The position numbers and the translations under genes were made by a program. Shown piece by piece: positions 1-10,760 of a stretch of 64,000 nt of DNA. Positions within the stretch are counted from its first letter, which is position 1. The number at the start of each line of letters is the position of its first letter. Location: the NCBI GenBank assembly GCA_009911065.1, contig QXWR01000004.1:110655-174654 (forward strand), in the 5' to 3' direction. The notes under the pieces are model-generated. The model searched no databases. It was given only the letters and a program-made list of their open reading frames with translations, and was not told the origin of the DNA. This stretch comes from Clostridiaceae bacterium (GTDB lineage: Bacteria; Bacillota; Clostridia; Lachnospirales; Lachnospiraceae).

Positions 1-781
1 CCTGTGCCAGGAAATTGCCGCTGTATATGAGAGAAAAGCCAAGAACTTCACCTTGGAACTCGTCGGCAGTGGGACGCTTTAGCACAATAAAAGGATTGTG
101 GGTATGGCTGGAGTGGCCGCGGGTGCTGCTGACTGCCTGGATTCCCTGTTCCAGACGGCGGATTTTTACCTGGCGCTCTCTGGACCAGGCGCCGGAAAAC
201 TGAATCCAGTCATAGCTGCAGTCCGGCAAATCCAGGCTGGCGCTCATAGCCCGTGTAAGGTCAAAGGTATCATCTGTGGGATTCTCAAACCGGGCGCTTC
301 TGGCAATGGCTCCTTCCTGACTGAAAATCGTGTAGAGAAGAACCAGCTTTATGCCTAAAAGTTCATCCTTTAAAGTTACTTCCAGGGTGTCAGCTTCTTC
401 GTCGGATTCGGTGTAGGTAGCTGGAAGTCCCTGCAAAGAAGGCTTTCCAGAATAAATCCGGTGGGAAAGATAAGTAAAGTTGGTAATACGGCTGCCGTCC
501 GGCTGTAAGATTTCCATAGCAGGAAGTTTATAATCGGAAGTACCGTAAACCGGATATTCCTGTTTAATGTGTTCCAGAGAAAAGGCGTAACCTTCCGACT
601 GATAAGAAGTCATGGGCCGGTAGCAGGTTTCCAACAGGTGGTCAAAATCCTTCCGGTCCTGAATCCGGGAACCAAAATACAGTTGTCCCAAGTGGCCGTT
701 GTCAAGAATTTTTATAATATAACTGATCTTGTCATTATACAGATGAAACTCTTTTGAGGTTTCGTGAAAAAGGATTGCCAT
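1..781 (-). CDS. Alpha-galactosidase (GH36), N-terminal part, runs off the left edge
   Basis: The minus-strand frame is open from an ATG at 781-779 to the window edge, giving about 260 residues without a stop. The protein starts MAILFHETSKEFHLYNDKIS and contains GHLGQLYFGSRI and later DWIQFSGAWSRERQVKIR. This is the N-terminal beta-sandwich typical of GH36 alpha-galactosidases (MelA/RafA/AgaN type), which hydrolyse terminal alpha-1,6-galactose from raffinose-type sugars in the cytoplasm. The catalytic TIM barrel with its two aspartates lies outside the window. A GGAGG Shine-Dalgarno sits about 8 bases before the ATG. The family call is confident; substrate range is inferred. Confidence 0.85.
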   Translation of the reverse strand, partial: MAILFHETSKEFHLYNDKISYIIKILDNGHLGQLYFGSRIQDRKDFDHLLETCYRPMTSYQSEGYAFSLEHIKQEYPVYGTSDYKLPAMEILQPDGSRITNFTYLSHRIYSGKPSLQGLPATYTESDEEADTLEVTLKDELLGIKLVLLYTIFSQEGAIARSARFENPTDDTFDLTRAMSASLDLPDCSYDWIQFSGAWSRERQVKIRRLEQGIQAVSSTRGHSSHTHNPFIVLKRPTADEFQGEVLGFSLIYSGNFLAQ

Positions 782-870
782 AATAATATACCTCCGTTTG
801 TATGTACTTTCATTATAGCGGAATAAAGGATTTTGAAAAGAGGTTTATGTATGGCAAAGTATCAAAAATG

Positions 871-2655
871 TTAATAGCTTGTTATAAAATTTGTTTTTGG
901 AGAAGGTGAAAGCAATCGCTGCTTCTTTAACAGGGCGAAGAAACTTTCTTCCGGCATGGGTTTTGCATAATAATAGCCCTGTACCTGATCGCATCCGATT
1001 TTGCGGAGCAGGTCAATCTGTTCCTGAGTTTCCACGCCTTCTGCCAAAAGGCCCAGTTTCAGCTTATGAGCCATGGAGACCACCTGTTCCAGAATAAGCT
1101 TTCCCTTGGCAGATACCATCATGTTTTCCATAAATTTGCGGTCTAATTTGATTACGTCAAAAGGAGTCTCCAAAAGAATATTAAGAGAGGAGTAACCGCT
1201 TCCAAAGTCGTCCATCAAAAGGGTATAGCCTTCTTCTTTTAGCTTCAGGGCTTTCTGGCTTACCTGGTAATTGCCGGCAGTTTCCGTGATCTCCAACTCC
1301 AACAAAGATTTGGGGATGTTATTTTGTCTGATCAAATCCGAGAGTACCTGGATGCATTCGTTGTCCTTTAAATGGATTCGGGATACATTGACGGAAACCG
1401 GACAGGGGAGGACATTTGCATCCTGACATTTTTTTATAAATAGGCAGGCTTCCCTCCAGATATAGTAATCGACTTTTTTGATAAAGCCATTTTCTTCAAT
1501 AACTGGAATGAACTGGTCTGGATAAATCATTCCCCGTTCCGGATGACTCCACCGCACCAGCGCCTCTGCTCCTATAATCTCATTTTTTGTAATGCTGTAT
1601 TTGGGCTGGAGATACATTTGAAACTGTCGGTTTTCAATGGCTGTCTGCATATTTTCTTCGATAAATTTCCGGCTGTAGAGGGAATCTTTATATTGTTCTT
1701 TATAGAATGAAATATTTGTCAGTACATTTTTCTTGGCAGCTCTTCTTGCCATGTTGGTGCGGTCCTCCATCTGGCGAAGTTCCATATTCTTGTCGTCCAC
1801 CCTGTAGATACCATAAGATATGCGGAGGGTTACATTTTTGAAGGTGCATATATGGGCGTCCAGCCGACGGACAAAATCCACCAGATCTTTCTTTTGATTG
1901 TATTCTGTGACGACCATAAACACATCCCCCCTAAGGTTGGCAAAGAACTGATTTTTATGACAGAGCTGCTTTAACTGGTTCGTAATAAAATACAGGACTT
2001 CATCACCAAACTTCTCTCCGTAAAGGTCATTGATCAGTTTGAATTTGCTGATGTCAAACTGAATAAATCCAATCCCTCGTGCGGAAGAGAACAGAAGATT
2101 GTTTACGTTTTTCCGGAAGGTATGCAGCTTGCTCATGTTTAAGAGGGCATTTTTTAAATTTTGATTTTCAGGAATATCTTCCACTTCCAGGGCGCTTTCC
2201 ACCATATCCTTGAGATAGGATTCCAGCATTTCTTCCAGAATTTCAATACTGACATGAATGGCTTTGGGACATTGACGGGAAAATAGTCCTTCTTTTCGAA
2301 TCACAGCCATGTCTTCTGGATTGGTTATATCTTTTCCTAAAATGTCCCTGCAATTCATACAGCCATTCATTCTTTGAGCGAAACGGCGGATAAATTCCTC
2401 TGTCTTCTGATTGCTGTAAATCTCACGGTCTCTGTCCTGAGAGTCATAAAAGCCCATGGCAAGACCAAGTATCATTAAAGAGCTGGAAACACAGCCGCAC
2501 ACGCCGCCCTGGCGCATACCTCCCCCAAAGCAGGTACTGATTTTAAATGCGGTTTTTAAATTCATCTGGAAATCATCTGCAAATGCTCCAAATAATGCCT
2601 GAGAGCAGTGGTACTGCTGTTTTAAAAGCTGTTCTGCTTTTTCTTTGTGTGTCAT
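871..2655 (-). CDS. C_GCAxxG_C_C redox-type domain fused to degenerate GGDEF and EAL phosphodiesterase
   Basis: The 594-residue protein has three parts. Residues ~1-145 match the C_GCAxxG_C_C family: a CFGGGMRQGGVCGC core, then a CMNC pair and a later single Cys. Residues ~180-310 are a GGDEF fold whose signature reads RGDVF, so cyclase activity is unlikely. Residues ~340-585 are an EAL domain with the expected motifs: EALVRW, VNVSR, ELEITE, MDDFGSGYSSL, IKLDRKF, AEGVET and QGYYYAKPM. These suggest an active cyclic-di-GMP phosphodiesterase. No membrane segment is visible, so it is probably cytoplasmic. GGAG precedes the ATG by 8 bases. The N-terminal cysteines could be a redox or metal input to c-di-GMP turnover; that is inference. 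It is monocistronic and divergent from the gene at 2981. Confidence 0.85.
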   Translation of the reverse strand: MTHKEKAEQLLKQQYHCSQALFGAFADDFQMNLKTAFKISTCFGGGMRQGGVCGCVSSSLMILGLAMGFYDSQDRDREIYSNQKTEEFIRRFAQRMNGCMNCRDILGKDITNPEDMAVIRKEGLFSRQCPKAIHVSIEILEEMLESYLKDMVESALEVEDIPENQNLKNALLNMSKLHTFRKNVNNLLFSSARGIGFIQFDISKFKLINDLYGEKFGDEVLYFITNQLKQLCHKNQFFANLRGDVFMVVTEYNQKKDLVDFVRRLDAHICTFKNVTLRISYGIYRVDDKNMELRQMEDRTNMARRAAKKNVLTNISFYKEQYKDSLYSRKFIEENMQTAIENRQFQMYLQPKYSITKNEIIGAEALVRWSHPERGMIYPDQFIPVIEENGFIKKVDYYIWREACLFIKKCQDANVLPCPVSVNVSRIHLKDNECIQVLSDLIRQNNIPKSLLELEITETAGNYQVSQKALKLKEEGYTLLMDDFGSGYSSLNILLETPFDVIKLDRKFMENMMVSAKGKLILEQVVSMAHKLKLGLLAEGVETQEQIDLLRKIGCDQVQGYYYAKPMPEESFFALLKKQRLLSPSPKTNFITSY

Positions 2656-2980
2656 ATGATTACTCCATTCATGACAAGAACCGGCAGTTCCTAAGAACTG
2701 TGTGAAATGGTTGGATTTATAGGACTATTTTAACAAATAAATTGTGTTTTGTGAAGATAAATAAGGAATTTTATACAATCATTTTCCAAAAAGAAAAAAA
2801 TAGTGAAAAGGCTGGAAATAAGATATTGCAAATTTTATGGAAAATATTGCAGGAATCGTAAGAATAATGTTAATATTGTCGAAAAATATTCAGCATTCTC
2901 TAAGGTATCATTAAAGTCTTGATAAATTTTTTGTGCTATACTGGTATCATCAAAAACAAACAGAAGGGAGCGGTGATACC
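2656..2980. promoter_or_regulatory. Divergent AT-rich intergenic region with extended -10 for the GT51 gene
   Basis: The 325-bp gap separates two divergent genes. It holds a perfect palindrome at 2685-2700 (CAGTTC-CTAA-GAACTG) close to the EAL gene start, which could be an operator. An extended -10 (TGCTATACT, 2934-2942) lies about 40 bases before the GTG start of the transglycosylase. No good -35 was seen. The rest is AT-rich with no further support for genes. Confidence 0.45.
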
Positions 2981-3697
2981 GTGAAAGTGTGTATGGTAAT
3001 TCGGTCTGTGGTTTTCTTTATGATGTGTGTGACATGTTTGGGCGGGTTTACCGTTGCCGGACAGGGATATAAAATGTACCGGGAGGCAGTGGAAGAAATG
3101 AGCCTGAAAGAAAAGGTGGCTGCCATTCGGGGAAAAGAAGGGTATACCAGCCTTGGCGAGCTGCCCCAGGTTTATCTGGACGCAGTGGTGTCTGTGGAAG
3201 ATCATCGGTTTTACCGGCATTTTGGAATCGATCCGGTGGCTATTGCCAGAGCTGTGATTCACGATATTCAGGCAGGGCGCTATGTGGAAGGGGGAAGCAC
3301 CATCACTCAGCAGCTGGCTAAGAATCTGTACTTTACTCATGAAAAGGAGCTGCCTCGAAAGGTGGCAGAGGTGTTTGTGGCAAGAGAATTGGAGCGAACC
3401 TATACCAAGAATGAGATTTTAGAGCTGTATGTGAACAGCATTTATTTTGGAGATGGTTATTACACTGCAGGAGATGCAAGCCGGGGATATTTTGGAAAAG
3501 AGCCAGAAGAGATGAATGAGTATGAGTCTACGCTTCTGGCCGGGATTCCCAATGCACCCGGGCGGTATGCGCCGACAAAGAATCAGGAGCTGGCGGAAAA
3601 GCGGCAGATGCAGGTTCTTCGGCGGATGGAAGTCTGTGGATATTTTTCACAGGAGGAGGCAGAAACTGTGGCTTCTCAGATGGTGGCCTTTCAATAA
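2981..3697 (+). CDS. Monofunctional peptidoglycan transglycosylase (GT51)
   Basis: This 238-residue protein has one N-terminal membrane segment (about residues 5-25) followed by a GT51 domain. Family motifs are clear: VSVEDHRFYRHFGID with the catalytic Glu, EGGSTITQQLAKNLYF, ELERTYTKNEILELYVNSIYFG, and LLAGIPNAPGRY. It would polymerise lipid II into glycan strands on the outer face of the membrane. There is no transpeptidase domain, so it resembles MtgA-type enzymes rather than class A PBPs. GTG at 2981 is preferred because AAGGGAG lies 10 bases upstream; ATG 2993 is an alternative. An upstream in-frame GTG at 2933 overlaps the -10 and is unlikely. Confidence 0.85.
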   Translation: MKVCMVIRSVVFFMMCVTCLGGFTVAGQGYKMYREAVEEMSLKEKVAAIRGKEGYTSLGELPQVYLDAVVSVEDHRFYRHFGIDPVAIARAVIHDIQAGRYVEGGSTITQQLAKNLYFTHEKELPRKVAEVFVARELERTYTKNEILELYVNSIYFGDGYYTAGDASRGYFGKEPEEMNEYESTLLAGIPNAPGRYAPTKNQELAEKRQMQVLRRMEVCGYFSQEEAETVASQMVAFQ

Positions 3698-3855
3698 GAA
3701 AAAGGATTTGTGGATTTACAAAGAAGCAGGGGAAGGAATCGGAATGGTTTTTAAATCAAAAGTCTGCTTGAATATTGTTCGGCACACTGGTGTCTGACAG
3801 TTCTAAGAACAGCAGGAAAGAGGGACACAAAAAGAAATTTTGAAAGAACTAACGG

Positions 3856-3884
3856 TTGCTGTAATCTTCATTCTTTGTTATAAT
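3856..3884 (+). promoter_or_regulatory. Sigma-A-type promoter of nagB
   Basis: TTGCTG (3856-3861), a 17-bp spacer, and a perfect TATAAT (3879-3884) lie 57 bases before the nagB start codon. Confidence 0.75.
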
Positions 3885-3941
3885 CAAAGTGCTTGGCAAG
3901 ATTTTACTGTGCTTAGTTGAAAAGAAAAGGAGATTAAAGGT

Positions 3942-4673
3942 ATGAAGATTTATTGCGAGAAAGATTATGAGGCTATGAGCCGCAGAGTAGCAGGAATTAT
4001 TGCAGCACAGGTGATTTTAAAGCCGGATTGTGTGTTGGGGCTGGCTACCGGGTCATCGCCGGAGGGGGCTTACAAGGAGCTGGTTCGGCGGTATCAGGCC
4101 GGAGAGCTGGATTTTTCCAAAGTTACTTCCGTGAATCTGGACGAGTACAAAGGGCTTGCTGGGGATAATGATCAAAGTTACCGTTATTTTATGAATAAAC
4201 ATCTGTTTGATCATGTGAATATTGACAAGAGCCGCACGTTTGTGCCGGATGGAACCGAGGCGGATGAGGAGAAGTCCTGTAAGGCTTACAATGACATTCT
4301 GCGCCGGGAAGGTCCGGTAGATCTGCAGCTTTTGGGAATGGGATTTAACGGTCACATTGGTTTCAATGAGCCGGATTCCTTCTTTGAAAAGGAGACCCAT
4401 TGCGTGGCTTTGACCGAAAGCACCATTGAGGCCAACAAGCGTTTCTTTGAGAAGGAAGAGGATGTGCCCAGAAAGGCATATACCATGGGCATCGGCAATA
4501 TTATGCAGGCAAAGAGCATTCTGGTGATTGTGTCAGGAGAGGGAAAAGCGGATATTGTAGCCAAAGCATTTCAAGGTCCAGTGACACCCCAGGTTCCTGC
4601 TTCCATTTTGCAGTTCCATAAAGATGTGACTCTGGTGGGAGATCAGGCGGCTCTTGGAAAGCTGCTTGGATAA
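3942..4673 (+). CDS. nagB: Glucosamine-6-phosphate deaminase
   Basis: The 243-residue protein matches NagB over its full length. It converts glucosamine 6-phosphate to fructose 6-phosphate and ammonia, linking amino-sugar catabolism to glycolysis. Visible motifs are LGLATGSSPEGAYKELV (phosphate binding), VNLDEYKGL (catalytic Asp region), and GMGFNGHIGFNEP with the catalytic His. AAAGGAGA precedes the ATG. No nagA lies beside it here, and it appears to be transcribed alone from the promoter at 3856. Confidence 0.95.
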   Translation: MKIYCEKDYEAMSRRVAGIIAAQVILKPDCVLGLATGSSPEGAYKELVRRYQAGELDFSKVTSVNLDEYKGLAGDNDQSYRYFMNKHLFDHVNIDKSRTFVPDGTEADEEKSCKAYNDILRREGPVDLQLLGMGFNGHIGFNEPDSFFEKETHCVALTESTIEANKRFFEKEEDVPRKAYTMGIGNIMQAKSILVIVSGEGKADIVAKAFQGPVTPQVPASILQFHKDVTLVGDQAALGKLLG

Positions 4674-4749
4674 AAAGGCAGATTTTCTTGTTAAGCCAAA
4701 AGCTTGAAAGCAGGTCTGGATGAGAGGTCAGGATGAGAGAAAAAAACTC

Positions 4750-4778
4750 TTGACATTTAAGATAGAAATGGATAGAAT
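4750..4778 (+). promoter_or_regulatory. Promoter of the pheST T-box transcript
   Basis: TTGACA (4750-4755), a 17-bp spacer and TAGAAT (4773-4778) stand just upstream of the T-box leader. Confidence 0.8.
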
Positions 4779-4785
4779 ATAAGAC

Positions 4786-5143
4786 AGCTTTTACAGTAGA
4801 AGACAAAGGCAAAGAACATGTTAAGTAGTGGATTATTTTCCGTCAGAGAGAAAGGGCCATCGGCTGAAAGCCCTTTTCGGTTCAGATAATTTTAGGATTC
4901 CGTTCCATTTTGGAGGCGGTTCCATACGAAATTCCCATGGGAGCTGCGTGGCTGAAAAAGTCTGTCTGGCAGAGCCGGCTTACGGTTTCAAGCAGGCAGA
5001 GACAAGCTGCGACGTTTCATGCACGTTACGCATAAAAAGTGTCTGCACAGGGAAGAACCAGATGTGCGGAAATCAGGGTGGTACCGCGGCTTAACAGCCG
5101 TCCCTTTGTGATCGAAAAGGATGACAAAGGGACGGTTTTTTTG
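4786..5143 (+). promoter_or_regulatory. T-box riboswitch leader of pheST
   Basis: A classic T-box core GGTGGTACCGCGG is at 5077-5089. It is followed at 5098-5143 by a strong terminator hairpin (CCGTCCCTTTGT / ACAAAGGGACGG plus a T-run). An AGAGA-type motif and Stem I hairpins are visible after 4845. Uncharged tRNA-Phe is expected to pair with the specifier and the T-box bulge, stabilise the antiterminator and switch on pheS and pheT. Several TTC triplets lie in the Stem I region (around 4890-4905); which one is the specifier was not resolved by folding. Confidence 0.9.
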
Positions 5144-5306
5144 TGTTTGGTTGTACTTATGGTATAACGTGGACTGTTGTTGGAAAAAGAATTGGCACAA
5201 CGGTGAGTATTGCAGGCATACAGACGGCATGAATCGCGAGTGGGATTTTTGAGAATGAATGCAATGAAATACAAGGTGGTGCTAAGTGGAAGAAAGGAAA
5301 GAAGCC

Positions 5307-6326
5307 ATGAGAGAGAAGCTGGAAAAAATCAAGGAGGAGGCGTTAAAGCAGATTGATGCCTCTGATGCTCTGGAGAAGCTGAATGACATCCGGGTGGCCT
5401 ATTTGGGGAAAAAGGGACAGCTGACCAGTGTGTTGAAAAGCATGAAGGATGTGACGCCGGAGGAGCGGCCCAAGGTAGGGCAGATGGTCAATGATGTGCG
5501 GGCTTTGATTGAGTCAAAATTAGAGGAGACAAAGGCAGCTCTGGCCAGGAAAGCCCGTGAGGAGCAGCTGAAAAAGGAAGTGATTGATGTGACGCTTCCT
5601 GGAAAAAAGGCGGAAATCGGTCACAGCCATCCCAATATGGTGGCCTTAAAGGAAGTGGAGCGCATTTTCGTAGGTATGGGATATGAGGTGGTGGAAGGTC
5701 CGGAGGTGGAGTATCAGGATTACAATTTTACCAAGCTGAACATTCCGCCGGATCATCCGGCAAGAGATGAACAGGATACCTTTTTCATCAACCCAGACAT
5801 TTGCCTTCGTTCTCAAACCTCCCCGGTCCAGGCCCGGACCATGGAAAAGGGAAAGCTGCCCATTCGGATGATTGCCCCTGGACGGGTATTCCGTTCCGAT
5901 GAGGTGGATGCCACCCATTCTCCTTCTTTCCATCAGGTGGAGGGGCTGGTGATTGACAAACACATTACGTTTGCCGATTTAAAGGGAACCCTTGCAGAGT
6001 TTGCAAAGGAGCTGTTTGGGGAGGAGACAAAAGTGAAGTTCCGGCCTCATCACTTCCCATTTACAGAGCCAAGTGCTGAGGTGGATGTAAGCTGTTTTAA
6101 ATGCGGCGGCAAAGGGTGCCGGTTCTGTAAGGGTTCTGGATGGATTGAGATTTTGGGATGCGGCATGGTTCATCCTCATGTGTTGGAGATGTGTGGGATT
6201 AACCCAGAGGAATATACTGGTTTTGCCTTTGGAATGGGATTGGAGCGGATTGCTCTTTTGAAATATGAGATTGACGATATGCGTCTGCTTTATGAAAATG
6301 ATATCCGGTTTTTGCGGCAGTTCTAA
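5307..6326 (+). CDS. pheS: Phenylalanine--tRNA ligase alpha subunit
   Basis: This is the class II catalytic subunit of the PheS2PheT2 synthetase, which activates Phe with ATP and charges tRNA-Phe. An N-terminal coiled-coil (residues ~1-85) is followed by the catalytic core, with FRSDEVDATHSPSFHQVEG (motif 2 region) and GFAFGMGLERIALL (motif 3). An added Cys cluster CFKCGGKGCRFCKGSG near residue 260 is typical of this clade. ATG 5307 gives 339 residues and has AAGGAAAG just upstream. An in-frame GTG at 5286 (346 residues) is a possible alternative. It is controlled by the T-box and followed by pheT. Confidence 0.95.
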   Translation: MREKLEKIKEEALKQIDASDALEKLNDIRVAYLGKKGQLTSVLKSMKDVTPEERPKVGQMVNDVRALIESKLEETKAALARKAREEQLKKEVIDVTLPGKKAEIGHSHPNMVALKEVERIFVGMGYEVVEGPEVEYQDYNFTKLNIPPDHPARDEQDTFFINPDICLRSQTSPVQARTMEKGKLPIRMIAPGRVFRSDEVDATHSPSFHQVEGLVIDKHITFADLKGTLAEFAKELFGEETKVKFRPHHFPFTEPSAEVDVSCFKCGGKGCRFCKGSGWIEILGCGMVHPHVLEMCGINPEEYTGFAFGMGLERIALLKYEIDDMRLLYENDIRFLRQF

Positions 6327-6365
6327 TTCATATAGCCGATTGTAAAAGAATAAGGAGAGAGTGAC

Positions 6366-8786
6366 ATGAATACAGCATTGTCGTGGATAAAAGCGTATGT
6401 GCCGGATTTGGAGGTTACAGCCCAGGAATATATGGATGCAATGACCTTGTCCGGAAGTAAGGTGGAAGGGTATCAGTGTCTGGATAAGAATCTGGAAAAA
6501 ATTGTGGTTGGTCAGATTACAAAGATTGAGCGTCATCCAGATGCCGATAAGCTGATTGTCTGTCAGGTGGATGTGGGCAGCGAGTCCATTCAGATTGTCA
6601 CCGGCGCTCCCAATGTGAAAGAGGGAGATAAGGTTCCAGTGGTACTGGACGGTGGCCGGGTGGCGGGAGGCCATGACGGAGGGCCTTTGCCGGAAGAGGG
6701 TATCCAAATTAAGAAAGGAAAGCTGCGGGGAGTGGAATCTTGCGGAATGATGTGCTCCATTGAGGAGCTGGGTTCTTCCAGAGATATGTATCCTGCGGCT
6801 CCAGAGTCGGGGATTTATATTCTGCCTTCGGATACGCCTGTGGGAGCTGATGCCATTGAAGTTCTTGGCCTGCATGATGTGGTGTTTGAGTATGAGATTA
6901 CTTCCAACCGGGTGGACTGTTATAGTGTGATTGGACTGGCAAGGGAGGCGGCAGCCACTTTTCGGAAAACATTTCATTTGCCGGTGGTACCCAAGGTGGG
7001 AAATCAGGAAGATATTCGGGATTATTTGTCGGTTCAGGTGGAAGATACAAAACTTTGCCCCCGGTACTGCGCCCGGATGGTAAAAAATATTAAACTGGCT
7101 CCGTCGCCAGAGTGGATGCAGCGGAGGCTGGCAGCCAGCGGGATACGTCCCATTAACAATCTTGTGGATATTACCAACTATGTGATGGAAGAATACGGAC
7201 AGCCTATGCATGCCTATGATTATGATTTGATTGGCGGTCATAAGATTGTGGTAAAGTGTGCTGAGGATGGAGATGAGTTCCAGACATTGGACGGACAGAT
7301 TCGGAAGCTTGATCATACGGTTCTGATGATTAACGACGGGGAAAAGGAAGTGGGCATTGCTGGAATCATGGGAGGAGAAAATTCCAAGATTACAGATGAC
7401 GTAAAGACCATGGTGTTTGAGGCTGCCTGCTTTGACGGCACCAATATCCGGCTGTCTTCCAAAAAAGTGGGACTTCGGACGGATGCTTCCGGAAAATTTG
7501 AGAAAGGGCTGGACCCGAACAATGCAGAGGCTGCCATTAACCGGGCCTGTCAGCTGGTGGAAGAGCTGGGGGCAGGAGAAGTGGTCGGTGGAATCCTTGA
7601 CATTTATCCAGAGAAGCGGGGGCCGGTTCGGGTGAAATTTGACGGAGATAAGATCAACCGTCTTCTTGGCACAGACATTCTTCCAGATCAGATGAAGGGG
7701 TATTTCCAGATGCTGGATTTGGAATTTGACGAAGAGACTCAGGAAGTGATTGTGCCTACCTTCCGGCAGGATTTAAAAGGTCTGGCAGACCTGGCAGAGG
7801 AGGTGGCAAGATTTTTTGGCTATGACAACATTCCCACCACATTGCCTTCCGGGGAAGCCACCACAGGGAAGCTGTCTTACAAGCTGCAGATTGAGGAGAT
7901 TGCCAGGGAGGTGGCAGAGTTTTCTGGTTTCAGCCAGAGCATGACCTATTCTTTTGAAAGTCCCAAAGTGTTTGATCGGCTGATGGTTCCAAAGGAGGAT
8001 AAGCTGCGGCAGGTTGTGACCATTCAAAATCCCCTGGGAGAGGATTTCAGCATTATGAGGACTACGCCTCTTAACGGACTGCTGACGTCTCTGTCTACCA
8101 ATTATAATAGAAGAAACAAAGATGTTAAGCTTTACGAGCTGGCCAATGTGTATCTTCCAAAGGAATTGCCCTTAAAGGATTTGCCGGATGAGCGGATGCA
8201 GTTTACCCTTGGAATGTACGGGGAAGGGGACTTTTTCACCATGAAGGGAGTGGTGGAGGAACTGTTTGACAAGCTGGGAATGGGAAAGAAGATTCATTAC
8301 GTTCCCAAGTGCAATCACCCCTATTTGCATCCTGGAAGAAAAGCGGAGATTGTGTACGAGGGTGTTGTTGTAGGATATGTGGGAGAAATTCACCCAGAGG
8401 TGGCAGACCGTTATAAGATTGGAGAGCGGGTTTATGTGGCTGTGCTGGATATGCCGACGGTGATTCCTTTTGCTGATTTTGACCGGAAGTATCAGGGAAT
8501 TGCAAAATATCCGGCAGTGACCAGAGATTTGAGCATGGTGGTGCCAAAAGAAGTTTTGGTGGGACAAATCGAGGATGTTTTAGCACAGAGAGGCGGAAAG
8601 CTCCTGGAGAGTTATAAGTTATTTGACCTTTATGAAGGTTCTCAGATTTTGGCAGGATTTAAGTCTGTGGCTTATTCCATCACTTTCCGGGCCAAGGATC
8701 ACACCCTGACAGAGGATGAGGTTGGGGGAGTGATGAAGAAGATTTTAAATGGACTGAATGGATTGGGCATTGAGCTTCGAGCTTAG
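6366..8786 (+). CDS. pheT: Phenylalanine--tRNA ligase beta subunit
   Basis: The 806-residue PheT contains, in order: an EMAP/tRNA-binding domain (residues ~40-150, with HPDADKLIVCQVDVG), the B3/B4 editing domain, the B5 DNA-binding-like domain, the core catalytic-like module, and a C-terminal FDX-ACB domain (KYPAVTRDLSMVVPKEV near residue 715). It forms the heterotetramer with PheS, binds tRNA-Phe and edits mischarged Tyr-tRNA-Phe. It lies 39 bases after pheS with its own AAGGAGAGAG site, in the same T-box transcript. Confidence 0.96.
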   Translation: MNTALSWIKAYVPDLEVTAQEYMDAMTLSGSKVEGYQCLDKNLEKIVVGQITKIERHPDADKLIVCQVDVGSESIQIVTGAPNVKEGDKVPVVLDGGRVAGGHDGGPLPEEGIQIKKGKLRGVESCGMMCSIEELGSSRDMYPAAPESGIYILPSDTPVGADAIEVLGLHDVVFEYEITSNRVDCYSVIGLAREAAATFRKTFHLPVVPKVGNQEDIRDYLSVQVEDTKLCPRYCARMVKNIKLAPSPEWMQRRLAASGIRPINNLVDITNYVMEEYGQPMHAYDYDLIGGHKIVVKCAEDGDEFQTLDGQIRKLDHTVLMINDGEKEVGIAGIMGGENSKITDDVKTMVFEAACFDGTNIRLSSKKVGLRTDASGKFEKGLDPNNAEAAINRACQLVEELGAGEVVGGILDIYPEKRGPVRVKFDGDKINRLLGTDILPDQMKGYFQMLDLEFDEETQEVIVPTFRQDLKGLADLAEEVARFFGYDNIPTTLPSGEATTGKLSYKLQIEEIAREVAEFSGFSQSMTYSFESPKVFDRLMVPKEDKLRQVVTIQNPLGEDFSIMRTTPLNGLLTSLSTNYNRRNKDVKLYELANVYLPKELPLKDLPDERMQFTLGMYGEGDFFTMKGVVEELFDKLGMGKKIHYVPKCNHPYLHPGRKAEIVYEGVVVGYVGEIHPEVADRYKIGERVYVAVLDMPTVIPFADFDRKYQGIAKYPAVTRDLSMVVPKEVLVGQIEDVLAQRGGKLLESYKLFDLYEGSQILAGFKSVAYSITFRAKDHTLTEDEVGGVMKKILNGLNGLGIELRA

Positions 8787-8942
8787 GGTTTAGAGTTTAG
8801 GGTTGAAAGGGCAATCTATTTTTGCGAGCTATTTATGAACCCCATTTTACAGCTTTTTACGGAATGGAAAATTAAGTTTCAATGAAGAAAAATGAGTGGA
8901 TAAAAATGGGAAGAGATTTTAAAAATCATAATGGATGAAATA

Positions 8943-9212
8943 ATGAGCAGAAGTTATAAAAGAGTTCCATGCCGCAAGGATTATAGTTGTGGAATGAAAA
9001 GACATGCCAATCGATATTTGCGCAGAAATTGTTTGGATGTTCCGTCTGGAGGGGCATATAAAAAATTTTTTTGTTCCTATGATATTTGCGATTATAGATT
9101 TTTAGAGTCATTTCATTCTTATAGAAAAAAATGGATGAATCATAATCAAAATAGTAAGTATTCTGATCAAGAGTTGTATAGAAGATGGTATAAAGGTTAT
9201 AAAATGAAATAG
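8943..9212 (+). CDS. Small basic protein of the MSRSYK-type hypothetical family
   Basis: The 89-residue protein starts MSRSYKRVPCRKDYSCGMKR and is rich in Arg, Lys and Tyr, with a later WYKGYKMK tail. Small proteins beginning MSRSYK are scattered across Firmicutes and Bacteroidetes and have no established function. ATG 8943 is chosen over ATG 8931 because the family begins at this Met and GGATGAAATA precedes it. Its AT-rich composition differs from its neighbours pheT and eno, so it may be a late arrival. It could bind nucleic acid, judging only from its charge. Confidence 0.6.
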   Translation: MSRSYKRVPCRKDYSCGMKRHANRYLRRNCLDVPSGGAYKKFFCSYDICDYRFLESFHSYRKKWMNHNQNSKYSDQELYRRWYKGYKMK

Positions 9213-9333
9213 GATAAAATTTTTTATAACATAAATAGGAACCGTAAAATAGAATAACAAACGGTGTTGCGCGTCTGCCGGAAAGCAATTTTCAGACACG
9301 TCCAAAGGGGTATGAATGAATAGAAAATAGAAG

Positions 9334-10661
<1,328 letters not shown>

Positions 10662-10698
10662 TCGCGCTCACACCTCCGTCGGATTAAGCAAAAAATAC

Positions 10699-10727
10699 TT
10701 GTCATTTCCACCAATTTATGCTAAACT
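10699..10727 (+). promoter_or_regulatory. Promoter of secG
   Basis: TTGTCA (10699-10704), a 17-bp spacer and TAAACT (10722-10727), with an extended TG before the -10. Confidence 0.75.
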
Positions 10728-10760
10728 AACAGGTGTTTGACGATTAGGAGGTGCATGATT

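Noticed and set aside
4828..5094. 88-codon frame in the pheS leader
   Set aside because: The DNA is a T-box riboswitch, fully explained as RNA structure.
5979..7316. 445-codon open frame on the minus strand across pheS and pheT
   Set aside because: It lies antisense to two certain genes, has no ribosome site and a composition (His, Asn, Leu-rich) typical of reversed coding DNA.
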